A stretch of DNA of 64,000 nucleotides from Segetibacter sp. (GTDB lineage Bacteria > Bacteroidota > Bacteroidia > Chitinophagales > Chitinophagaceae). The notes under the pieces are model-generated. The model was not told where the DNA came from. It saw nothing but the letters and a program-made list of their open reading frames with translations, and did no database searches. Position numbers and translations under genes: made by a program. Each line of letters starts with the position of its first letter. Within the stretch, counting starts at the first letter, position 1. The stretch spans positions 26,580 to 90,579 of the forward strand of contig NZ_JAOQAH010000021.1 of NCBI RefSeq assembly GCF_025963695.1, read 5' to 3'. Of this stretch, positions 54,595-62,892 are shown one piece after another.

Positions 54595-55899
54595 CTAAGT
54601 CTTTATATACTGAATTTCTTTTTGTTGAGTTCGTGGACGATAGAAAACCTTAAATATTAAACGCAGGCTTTGATCGTGGGTCGCATAATTGTAGATCCAG
54701 TTGATAAACACCTGTAATTTATTTTTTACTCCCAGAATTAGAACAAGGTGTAAAAACATCCAAATCAACCACGCTAAGAACCCGCCAAAATGCAGCTTCG
54801 GTTTTGGTATATCTACAACTGCCAGGTTTCGTCCAACAGTCGCCATACTGCCCTTGTCCTTGTATTCAAACTCTTCAAGCAGCTGTGCGTTCTTCGACTT
54901 CATCTCGAGCCTGAGAAGATTTTTTGCTAAATTTTTTGCCTGGTTAATAGCCACGTTGGCTACCTGTGGATGGCCTTTGGGATAGTTTGGAGTTTCCATA
55001 TAGGCTACGTCGCCCAATGCATACACGTTTTCCAGCCCAGATACTTTATTATATCTGTCAACTTTAATCCGGTTTCCTCGTACGACTAGTGACGGGTCAA
55101 TTCCTTCAGGTACATTTCCTTTAACTCCTGCAGCCCAGATTACTGTAGCGGTCGCTATCGTTTCACCGTTACTTAAGGTCGCTATCTCACCGTTATAATC
55201 TTTTAAAACCGTATTTAGTACTACCGTTACCCCTAACTTTTCTAGGTACTTCTGAGACTGCTCCTGCGATCTTTTACTCATTGGTCCCAGTGTTGCCCCC
55301 GTACCTTCGAGCAAAAAGATTTTCATTTTAGAGAAATCAATCTCAGGATAATCTCTAGGAAGTGTGTATTTTTTCATTTCTGCAATAGCTCCGCCAAGCT
55401 CCACGCCTGTTGGTCCACCCCCTACGATTACGACTGTCATCAGTTTTTGCTTCTCTTCCTCGTTATTCGAAATCACTACATTTTCGAAATTCTCTATCAA
55501 ACGATGCCGCAACTGTAGCGCCTCAATTGTAGACTTCATGGGAAAAGCAAATTCTACTAATTTTTGATTCCCAAAAAAGTTGGTGTCTGCTCCCGCTGCA
55601 ATTACCAGTTGTTCATACTCAATATCTCCTACTTCTGTTGTGATCTTATTTTCTGCAGGTACAACACCTAGTACTTTAGTCAACCTGATCCTCACGTTCT
55701 TACTTTTATGAAATGCTTTTCGCAAAGGAAAAGAAATATTACTCGCATCTAAACCTCCTGTCGCTACCTGGTAAAATAGCGGCTGAAATTGGTGGAAGTT
55801 AAATTTATCAATCAAAAGAACATCAAACCCTGCTTTATTATCTAAGCTTTGAGCTAATTTAAGACCTGCAAAACCTGCTCCTATGATAACGATTTTCAT
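54595..55899 (-). CDS. ndh: Type II NADH dehydrogenase (NDH-2)
   Basis: 434 residues from ATG 55899; a TTG eight codons earlier is possible. The FAD-binding GxGxxG is IIGAGFAGLKLAQSL (4-18) and the NADH site is VVIVGGGPTGVELGGAIAEM. A second FAD motif is NVYALGDVAYMETPN. HQFQPLFYQVATGGLDASNI is typical of NDH-2. The C-terminal part has a hydrophobic stretch (FLAWLIWMFLHLVLILGV) that may anchor it to the inner membrane. It oxidises NADH and reduces quinone without pumping protons. No other respiratory genes are adjacent. Confidence 0.92.
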   Translation of the reverse strand: MKIVIIGAGFAGLKLAQSLDNKAGFDVLLIDKFNFHQFQPLFYQVATGGLDASNISFPLRKAFHKSKNVRIRLTKVLGVVPAENKITTEVGDIEYEQLVIAAGADTNFFGNQKLVEFAFPMKSTIEALQLRHRLIENFENVVISNNEEEKQKLMTVVIVGGGPTGVELGGAIAEMKKYTLPRDYPEIDFSKMKIFLLEGTGATLGPMSKRSQEQSQKYLEKLGVTVVLNTVLKDYNGEIATLSNGETIATATVIWAAGVKGNVPEGIDPSLVVRGNRIKVDRYNKVSGLENVYALGDVAYMETPNYPKGHPQVANVAINQAKNLAKNLLRLEMKSKNAQLLEEFEYKDKGSMATVGRNLAVVDIPKPKLHFGGFLAWLIWMFLHLVLILGVKNKLQVFINWIYNYATHDQSLRLIFKVFYRPRTQQKEIQYIKT

Positions 55900-56155
55900 G
55901 TGTAAATATTTGTAGAATAACAATGGTAGAATAAACTGTCATTTTTAGATTGCTTTTTATATAAATACAAATGGCTTGCCACTGGTATTTATATCTTTTT
56001 ATGAGAAACGTTAGGAGTATTTCTCTTTCGGCCGATGTAGGATTACAATGATTGACGAAGAAAGTTAGAAGAAAATAAAATTCAAAAGATGAAGCAAGTC
56101 GATTGTTAAGGATTAGAAACGCTCACGTAATGTTTATCCCAAAGCATTTGCCGTA

Positions 56156-56302
56156 CTAGTCACAGATTTCGCCCGCTTTGAGGTAAGAGTAGCTGTGAGA
56201 CTTCATTACCGTTTTTTGAAATTTGTATTGAGCTAAATCCTCGTCCTGTTGATATGCCAGTATCAGCGGCTGAGTAAGCATGACAAGGACCATCAACCTC
56301 AT
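56156..56302 (-). CDS. Possible small secreted protein of 48 residues
   Basis: ATG 56302 to TAG at 56156. The first 16 residues are hydrophobic (LMVLVMLTQPLILA), then YQQDEDLAQYKFQKT and KSHSYSYLKAGEICD. Codon third positions are GC-rich for this genome, and a competing frame in the same DNA has a better RNY pattern. It could be a relic. Weak support. Confidence 0.25.
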   Translation of the reverse strand: MRLMVLVMLTQPLILAYQQDEDLAQYKFQKTVMKSHSYSYLKAGEICD

Positions 56303-56495
56303 GTGTTAGTTAAGGAATTATTACGCTAATTAAATGGAGCAAAAGAATAAAAAGTAAAAATAAGCATGGGTTTATTAAAACAAAACAATGCACCAGCAGG
56401 CCATTAATATTCAATATAAAAGCACCTTTTTTTGTCAAGCAAAACAACAAGGAGTAATTGTGTTAAACCGGCGGACATACTACTATTAGGCTTTT

Positions 56496-56510
56496 CTTGC
56501 GTCGCACATT
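56496..56510 (-). repeat. Dispersed intergenic repeat, TGCGACGCAA class
   Basis: The minus strand reads AATGTGCGACGCAAG, followed by AAAAGCC. Confidence 0.6.
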
Positions 56511-56565
56511 TGTACAGTTTCGTCGTTTCAGCAGTTTTTGTGCAAACTGAAATATTCTAAATATT

Positions 56566-56634
56566 TGCTCAGAAGGTTATAAATAAATAACCCAAACAAA
56601 GCATTCGGGTTATTTATTTATGACCTTTTGAGCA
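56566..56634. terminator. Long hairpin, 28-bp stem with two wobble pairs
   Basis: Arms 56566-56593 and 56607-56634 pair over their full length with only two non-Watson-Crick positions, both G-T. The loop is 13 bases (aaacaaagcattc). It lies 25 bp past the stop codon of the minus-strand dehydrogenase gene. There is no strong T run, so it may protect the transcript end rather than terminate by itself. Confidence 0.6.
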
Positions 56635-56658
56635 GGTTTTTAACCATGATTATTTAAC

Positions 56659-58284
56659 CTAAAAAATAAACTTAGTACTTAAGAAGTTTGAGTCTTGACC
56701 GGAGACAATTTCGTTTAACAGGTGTTTGTTGTTATCATTCAACTTTGTGGCTACCAGCGAACGGATAGAGAAAGAACGTAATGCATCTACCACAGATAAA
56801 GTGCCTTCAGCACTATCTTTACGCCCGGTAAAAGGAAATGCATCGGGCCCGCGTTGACACTGTGCATTGATGTTGACCCGGCTAACCTGGTTTACAAGAA
56901 TATCAATAGATGAAGCGACTTCATGGCTATCGTTGCTGAAAATGCTGACCTGCTGACCGTGGGTTGATTCTATGAGGTACTCAATTGGTTCTTCCATACT
57001 TTCATAAGGAATAACCGGGATGATAGGACCAAACTGCTCTTCACGATACAGCTTCATTTTACTGTTGACTGGATAAACGATAGCAGGATAAAAAAAAGAC
57101 TCAACCGTTGCTCCGCCATTTTCATTTACTACCGAAGCTCCATGTTGTATTGCGTCATCAATACATTCTTTTAAGTATGCAGGCTTATTTGGCTCTGGCA
57201 AAGGGGTAAGTGAAACACCTTTTTCCCAAGGCATCCCATATTTCAGTTTTGATACTTCCGCTGTTAATTGTGTTAAGAACTCATCAGCAATAGATTTATG
57301 AACAAAGATGATTTTTAAAGCTGTACATCGTTGACCGTTAAAAGAAAGCGAGCCGAGCACGGTTTCCTGCACTGCTAGTTTTATGTCGGCGTGGCTGGTT
57401 ATGATGGCAGCATTCTTTGCATCAAGGCCGAGGATAGCTCGCAGCCTGTTTATTTTTGGATGCAATTTTTTAAGCTCATTTGCCACTTTACTTGAACCAA
57501 TAAGGGTAAGCACGTTTATTTTGCCCGACTTCATCAAGTCGGGAATGATGGCATTGCCACGACCGTAAATGGTATTTACAACCCCTTTTGGGAAACAGCT
57601 TCTAAAAGCCTCTAACAAAGGATAGTGTAATAAAGTACCATGTTTCGGAGGTTTAAACAAAAGAGTATTGCCCATAATGATGGCGGGAATAAGCGTCGTA
57701 AATGTTTCGTTCAACGGATAGTTGAACGGCCCCATACAAAGTACTACACCAAGCGGAGACCGACGCACCTGCGCTACAATCCCCTGTTCAATCACGAAAC
57801 GGGAAGAATCCCTGTCAATATCTTTAAGAGCATCAATAGTTGCATAGATGTATTCAACTGTACGGTCAAACTCTTTTATAGAATCTGCATAAGATTTGCC
57901 TATCTCCCACATAATCAGCTTTACTACAATGTCTTTTTGCTCGATCATTTTCCTTGTAAAGTTTTCTACACAAGCAATCCGATCTGCCACGCCCATTGTT
58001 GGCCATTCTCCACGGCCATTATTGTAAGCAGATACAGCAGCATCTAATGCAGCCATTGCTTCATTAGGAGTACATACGGGATAAGTTCCGATCAGCTTTC
58101 TTTTTAGTCCTTCCGCTGTGCGAACACAAACAGGTGAATACACTTCGTGCACATCCCCATCCCACTGATGCATTTTTCCGTTAGACAAATAAGTTCTTTG
58201 ATGTACCTCAGAAGGAAGCGCAAATTCTTTTGGTATATCCTCCGCTGCCACAAAAATTTCTTCAAGCCGTTTTGTAAAACTCAT
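56659..58284 (-). CDS. NADP-dependent glyceraldehyde-3-phosphate dehydrogenase-like aldehyde dehydrogenase
   Basis: 541 residues of the aldehyde dehydrogenase superfamily. The nucleophile is C320 in SFNGQRCTALKI, the oxyanion asparagine N188 is in GPFNYPLNETF, and the cofactor stretch GSSKVANELKKL is recognisable. The overall sequence resembles non-phosphorylating GAPDH (GapN) of Bacteroidota. In the usual LELGGKN motif it has LGLDAKN (285-291), so the general-base glutamate is replaced by G286, 34 residues before the cysteine, with D288 close by. The assignment to GapN is inferred; a CoA-dependent or other aldehyde substrate is possible. Confidence 0.75.
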   Translation of the reverse strand: MSFTKRLEEIFVAAEDIPKEFALPSEVHQRTYLSNGKMHQWDGDVHEVYSPVCVRTAEGLKRKLIGTYPVCTPNEAMAALDAAVSAYNNGRGEWPTMGVADRIACVENFTRKMIEQKDIVVKLIMWEIGKSYADSIKEFDRTVEYIYATIDALKDIDRDSSRFVIEQGIVAQVRRSPLGVVLCMGPFNYPLNETFTTLIPAIIMGNTLLFKPPKHGTLLHYPLLEAFRSCFPKGVVNTIYGRGNAIIPDLMKSGKINVLTLIGSSKVANELKKLHPKINRLRAILGLDAKNAAIITSHADIKLAVQETVLGSLSFNGQRCTALKIIFVHKSIADEFLTQLTAEVSKLKYGMPWEKGVSLTPLPEPNKPAYLKECIDDAIQHGASVVNENGGATVESFFYPAIVYPVNSKMKLYREEQFGPIIPVIPYESMEEPIEYLIESTHGQQVSIFSNDSHEVASSIDILVNQVSRVNINAQCQRGPDAFPFTGRKDSAEGTLSVVDALRSFSIRSLVATKLNDNNKHLLNEIVSGQDSNFLSTKFIF

Positions 58285-58480
58285 CAGCAGTTAAATTTTT
58301 AAATATTAAGACAAGGTATTCTTCGTCGAAAATCGGTTTTAGAAAGCGGCCGCGAAGATAGGTTTAAAAAAGTTTTTGCGTATCGTTTTAAAAGGCACTC
58401 TTTTCAAGAGGAAATCTTAGGAACGAGGGCTTAATAATAGTGACTAAGAATAGCTGCCAAACGATTTACAGATTAACGGA

Positions 58481-58496
58481 ATGCGACGCAACGATG
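58481..58496 (+). repeat. Dispersed intergenic repeat, TGCGACGCAA class
   Basis: Reads ATGCGACGCAACGATG, followed by ATGTTTATGAA. Confidence 0.65.
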
Positions 58497-58551
58497 ATGT
58501 TTATGAAAAACAAATGTTGGTACCAAAGGGATAAATACGAGACAACAAAAA

Positions 58552-58579
58552 TCCCCGCCACTTTTACTTGTGACGGGGA
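58552..58579 (-). terminator. Rho-independent terminator of the GT117 gene
   Basis: TCCCCGCCAC (58552-58561) pairs with GTGACGGGGA (58570-58579), one mismatch, with a T run on the minus strand. Confidence 0.75.
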
Positions 58580-58602
58580 AAAACTTAGATTGAAGTATTG
58601 CT

Positions 58603-61600
58603 TTATTGAGCCATCTTTTTTGCAGGGTTGGTATCGGTGCTGGTTCCATCGGGCCTATCGGTAGGAACAACAGGGTTTACTATATTTCTGCCATCCTCAG
58701 CAGCAGCTCCTTTTCCAAACATTTGTTCCAGGCTGCCTAACGCTTGCAAATAGTCCTCGGCCGTTTTTCTGTCATAAGCCATCCACTCAGCTTTTGTCTC
58801 ACTCAGCGAATTATAAAACTTCACTTGTTGTTGCAAATCTTTTCTGACAGAATTAAGCACTTTAGTAGCTAAAGCTTTGTCATCAGAACGATAACAAGCC
58901 TCAAGGAAAGCGATACTGTTACGATTGTGCATATTGCCCCGGCTAATCATGCCATAAGAAAAGTTTTCCTGCAGCATCATTTTGTCTGCTTTTTGCAGGG
59001 CTTTGCGTGCTTCTTCTTTTCTGCCTTTTGAAGATAAGTCAAAGGCTAACTCAGCATACGCAGTACGAATGGTATTTAGATGCCGGCGGTTTTCTTCATC
59101 AAAATAAACTCCTGGCACATTTGCATTGCCATAAGCAAACTTATTCATCAACTTGTCGGTCATCCAATCGGTATTTACCTGTTGGTTCATTACGGGAACG
59201 AGGCGATAGCTTAAGCCATCTTTACGCAAATAAGGGCCAAAACCCAGCTCATCGAAAGCCGAGGTGAAGTAGATAGGCCTTTGCCATTTGTTAGCGGCAA
59301 TGATGTTTAAGACAGCGAGGTCATTTTTCATAAGGGTTGTTTTCGGAATCTCAAACCTTACTTCGCTCACAATACTGTCGGTAATACCTACTGTGCCATT
59401 TTGCCTTACCATGTTTTGATCTACAGGTACAGAAACTTTTCTAACAGGGAAAGTATTGATCATATCATTTCCACCTGAAGAAGCCATTTTACCTGGATCG
59501 TCGCTGCCGACATAATTTTTCATCAAATCATACAAGTCGAAATACTGGTTAGTTGGCAAACCAGATTTTTCATTGTACCTGATGTAGTCCCTCTTACGGC
59601 CCTGTATCTGGTCGGCCGTCCAGATTACATCAATAGGGTTACTTTGATTTACCCGGTAGCGAAGTTGGTTGATGTACCAGTCGATACCGAGCAGGCTATA
59701 GTTGATTACCCTGATGTCTGGCCTGATGCCTTCTACTTCCTGCGCATACCAGAGAGGATATGTATCGTTGTCGCCAAAAGAGAATAATACCGCGTTAGGA
59801 GCACAACTTTCGAGATAGTTTTTTGCCAGGTCTCTGGCGAGAACTTTTTTACTACGATCGTGATCATCCCACTCTTGTGCTGCCATTAGTACAGGCACCG
59901 CTAGCAGGCAAATAACTGTAGCAAGATTGGTTGCAACACCTCTGCTTATATATTTAGATAACCACTCTCTAACCTGCAATACGCCTAACCCGATCCAGAT
60001 GGCAAAAGCATAAAAAGAACCTACATAAGCATAATCCCTTTCACGAGGTTGATTGCCGGCCTGGTTCAAGTATAAGACTATTGCCATCCCGGTAAAGAAG
60101 AACAAAAGAAACACAATAAACGTGTCCCGCTTATCAGTTCTGTTTTGATAGATAATACCTAAAATTCCAAGAATGAGAGGAAGCAAAAACAGCTTGTTGT
60201 GTGCTTTATTTTCTTTACTGCTGTCGGGCATCAAGCTTTGATCGCCGTATAAGATATTGTCAATAAAAGGAATGCCGGTTATCCAGTTACCATCTCTCAG
60301 ATTGCCATTCCATACTCCCTGCACATCATTTTGTTTACCGGAGAAATTCCACATGAAGTAGCGGAAGTACATCCAGTAAGTTTGATATGATACGAAGAAC
60401 TTTATATTATCGCCAAAGTCAGGATCTCTTTCGTAAGTGCCATCCTGTTGTTTTCCTATGCCTAAGAATTGTGCATAATAATCTCCGTGTCCCTGGTCGT
60501 TGCTGGCATCCCAAACCCTTGGAAAAAGCATCATCTTGTCAGGCTCATAAACATAATGCCCATCTTTTCCATTTTCTATATAATGACCGTTTGCCTTAAT
60601 ATATTTGGTAGAGGTCTCTTTGTAATCAATGGGCTGTGCAGTAAACTTTTGACCATACAACAAAGGAAAGTCTCCGTATTGCTCGCGGCCCAAATAACCG
60701 ACAAGACTCATTGGATTATCAACGTTATACATATCGACAGCAGGATCGGCATTACTGCGGATCATTGTTGTAATGTATGTGCTATAGCCTATTAGCATAA
60801 AAGCAATCGACCATAAACCAAGGCGCAGAAAGCCCCAGTTGTTTCGTTGTGCTACTTTTAAACCATACCAAATAGCAACAGCGAGTAATAAAAAGAAAAT
60901 AACAAAGCCGCTAAAAAATGGCAGGCCCATACTATTCACCATAAAAATATCGAGGTAACCTGCGCCATTGATAGTGTACTGAATAACTGCTTTTTGTACA
61001 AATCCTGTAATAAGGCAACCAATTAAAAATGCCCATAAAACGCCTTTTGTAGTTGTTTTATAACGCTTGTAATAATACACTATAACAATCGCAGGAATTG
61101 TCAGCAGGTTTAATAAGTGGACACCTATGGAGAGACCCATTAAAAAGAAGATAAAAATAATCCAACGATCGGCATTAATACCTGTTGCAGCCTCATGATC
61201 TACCGCATTTTCCCACTTTAATATTGCCCAAAAAACAATAGCAGTGAAAAAAGAACTTAAGGCATACACCTCACCTTCAACTGCAGAATACCAGAATGAG
61301 TCACTATATGTATATGCAAGTGCGCCTACAGCGCCTGCTCCCATTATTGCAAAAATTTCGTTGTTAGTTAATGCCTCACCCACTTTTTGAACAGCTTTAC
61401 GTGCAAAGTGAGTAATCGTCCAAAAAAGGAACAAAATGGTAAAACCACTGGCGAGTGCACTCATTACATTCACAGCCTTAGCAGCAGTCATTGGGTTATC
61501 ACCAAACAGAATAATAAAAAACCGGCCCATTAAAACGAATAAAGGAGCTCCGGGGGGATGCGGGATCTGTAACTTGAAAGCACTACTAACGAATTCGCCC

Positions 61601-61704
61601 GAGTCCCATAGACTTCCACCGGCCTCAGCGGTAAGAATATATGTGGTACACGCAATAACACAAACAATCCATCCAACAATGTTGTTGATCCTGTTGAAAT
61701 TCAT
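58603..61704 (-). CDS. DUF2723/GT117 family membrane glycosyltransferase
   Basis: 1033 residues. About twelve membrane helices fill the first half; the N-terminal loop ending LWDSGEF carries D34 and E37, the acidic pair of GT-C (protein O-mannosyltransferase-like) enzymes. A large periplasmic segment follows (about 330-480), and the C-terminus is soluble and helical (TAYAELAFDLSSKGRKEEAR). DUF2723 is placed in GT117 and related to TMEM260. In Bacteroidota, proteins of this kind are thought to glycosylate secreted proteins; that role is inferred. A terminator follows its stop codon. Confidence 0.82.
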   Translation of the reverse strand: MNFNRINNIVGWIVCVIACTTYILTAEAGGSLWDSGEFVSSAFKLQIPHPPGAPLFVLMGRFFIILFGDNPMTAAKAVNVMSALASGFTILFLFWTITHFARKAVQKVGEALTNNEIFAIMGAGAVGALAYTYSDSFWYSAVEGEVYALSSFFTAIVFWAILKWENAVDHEAATGINADRWIIFIFFLMGLSIGVHLLNLLTIPAIVIVYYYKRYKTTTKGVLWAFLIGCLITGFVQKAVIQYTINGAGYLDIFMVNSMGLPFFSGFVIFFLLLAVAIWYGLKVAQRNNWGFLRLGLWSIAFMLIGYSTYITTMIRSNADPAVDMYNVDNPMSLVGYLGREQYGDFPLLYGQKFTAQPIDYKETSTKYIKANGHYIENGKDGHYVYEPDKMMLFPRVWDASNDQGHGDYYAQFLGIGKQQDGTYERDPDFGDNIKFFVSYQTYWMYFRYFMWNFSGKQNDVQGVWNGNLRDGNWITGIPFIDNILYGDQSLMPDSSKENKAHNKLFLLPLILGILGIIYQNRTDKRDTFIVFLLFFFTGMAIVLYLNQAGNQPRERDYAYVGSFYAFAIWIGLGVLQVREWLSKYISRGVATNLATVICLLAVPVLMAAQEWDDHDRSKKVLARDLAKNYLESCAPNAVLFSFGDNDTYPLWYAQEVEGIRPDIRVINYSLLGIDWYINQLRYRVNQSNPIDVIWTADQIQGRKRDYIRYNEKSGLPTNQYFDLYDLMKNYVGSDDPGKMASSGGNDMINTFPVRKVSVPVDQNMVRQNGTVGITDSIVSEVRFEIPKTTLMKNDLAVLNIIAANKWQRPIYFTSAFDELGFGPYLRKDGLSYRLVPVMNQQVNTDWMTDKLMNKFAYGNANVPGVYFDEENRRHLNTIRTAYAELAFDLSSKGRKEEARKALQKADKMMLQENFSYGMISRGNMHNRNSIAFLEACYRSDDKALATKVLNSVRKDLQQQVKFYNSLSETKAEWMAYDRKTAEDYLQALGSLEQMFGKGAAAEDGRNIVNPVVPTDRPDGTSTDTNPAKKMAQ

Positions 61705-62123
61705 TGGTTTTTTTAATTTTAAATAAGATTTTGAATAATGGTTTTATGCTTTTAAAAGCAACCTGTTATTCACCTGTGTTTTGGTTTTTTAAAAAAGACT
61801 GGCAAACCTACCTTAAAAAGAGGAAAACCGAAAATGGAAAGTTTAGACCCATTATTTTTAACCGGTTTTTGGGAACTGAAAGAATTTGCTTGCCATTTGC
61901 CCACCTGTCATATTACATGCTAATACAATTGTTTCTTCGTCATGCAAATAAGAACGTTTGTACCATTATTTCTTCTATTCGTCCGGCCTTGTGAAATACC
62001 ATAGAAAAAAAGCGGTAACCCCATAAGGAAATCAAATGACTGTGCGACTACTTTCTCAGGCATTCGGTTATTTTGTTAATACAAAAAGAACAGCCCTAAT
62101 TTTTAAATTATTAATTACCAGGC
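61705..62123. other. Intergenic region upstream of the toxin-antitoxin relic
   Basis: 419 bp. The open plus frame at 61704-61994 has no recognisable feature and looks like chance. No promoter or repeat is clear. Confidence 0.4.
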
Positions 62124-62411
62124 ATGCTTTCGAAGACGGAAATAGAAAATAGATTGCAGCAAATACAACCTGTACTAGTTGATAAATTTCATGTTAGCAG
62201 GATTGGCTACTTTAGCTCCTATGTGAACGGACAGCAAACTAATAGTAGTGACCTGGACTTGCTTGTTTAATTTTCTCAGCCGGCAGGCTGGGTTTTTTTT
62301 ACATTAGAAAGATTTCTGGAACAGGCGTTGGGTCTTCCAGTGGATTTAGTGACAATAAACGCGCTGAAGGAAAGAATCAAAGAAACAATACTTAATCAAG
62401 TGTACGTTTGA
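62124..62411 (+). pseudogene. MntA-type minimal nucleotidyltransferase antitoxin, broken by a stop codon
   Basis: Starting at ATG 62124 the frame reads MLSKTEIENRLQQIQP, then RIGYFSSYVNGQQTNSSDLD and LLV, stops at TAA (62268-62270), and continues in the same frame as FSQPAGWVFFTLERFLEQAL, GLPVDLVTINALKERIKETI to TGA at 62409. This is the MNT fold: the D-x-D pair (D43, D45) is intact, but the GS of the usual GSYARG is SS (position 31) and codon 49, normally glutamate, is TAA. It is the antitoxin half of an MNT/HepT pair and is probably dead. Confidence 0.75.
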
Positions 62412-62768
62412 AACCCAGCGAAGGAAATCCGGTTTTATATTTAGAAGATATTATACTTTCAATGAAAAGAGTGCAGGAATATATATATGATCTTGATTTT
62501 CACCGTTCCAATCTGACCACAAAACAGTTGTTGCTCTCATCCGAAATTTTGAGATTATCGGAGAAGCTTCTAAAAACTTACCAACACTTGTCAAAGACAG
62601 TTATATTCATATTCCCTGGGAGGAAATGTCCTGTTTGCGAAACCGCATTTCCCATGAATATTTTGGGAAGACTACGAAATCATTTGGGACATAGCAATAA
62701 ATCAACTGCCCGTAAATTACAAGGACGTCCTTGAGATATTGAAACGAGAAAAATTCAAAGCGGGTTGA
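62408..62768 (+). pseudogene. HepT-type (DUF86) toxin, broken by two frameshifts
   Basis: The first frame gives PVLYLEDIILSMKRVQEYIY, the second QSDHKTVVALIRNFEIIGEA and IHIPWEEMSCLRNRISHEYF, the third DYEIIWDIAINQLPVNYKDV and LEILKREKF to a stop at 62768. Joined, they form a HepT protein with the active RX4H motif RNRISH intact. One frame change lies between about 62505 and 62525, the other near 62665-62672 where a base seems lost in TTTTGGGAAG. The gene overlaps the antitoxin stop codon by 4 nt, the normal arrangement. Confidence 0.75.
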
Positions 62769-62892
62769 TGTCTACTCTGCGACTCTAATTGCAGTTGATA
62801 TTTTTTTTCAACCAACACCAGGCCTCTTCGTGTGGCGTGAGCTAAATTCAAACCAAGTTGTATCTTGAGCGCGTTTTTAACGAGACGGAATA

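Larger units (their letters stand above)
55900..56658. other. 759-bp gene-poor region between ndh and the gapN-like gene
   Basis: A minus-strand frame at 56156-56302 starts with ATG and reads MRLMVLVMLTQPLILAYQQD, a possible signal peptide with a short polar body of 48 residues in all. Another minus frame of the same stretch reads SAADTGISTGRGFSSIQI without a start codon. Only one can be coding, and neither is certain. A dispersed repeat is at 56496-56510 and a long hairpin at 56566-56634. Confidence 0.4.
58285..58602. other. Intergenic region between the GapN-like and GT117 genes
   Basis: 318 bp without a gene. It holds a dispersed repeat at 58481-58496 and, at 58552-58579, the terminator of the GT117 gene. 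TATCTTCG near 58354-58361 (minus strand) is a near match to the -7 consensus. Confidence 0.45.

Noticed and set aside
61704..61994. Plus frame of 96 residues upstream of the MNT relic
   Set aside because: Its composition is not protein-like, with no recognisable motif and no supporting context.
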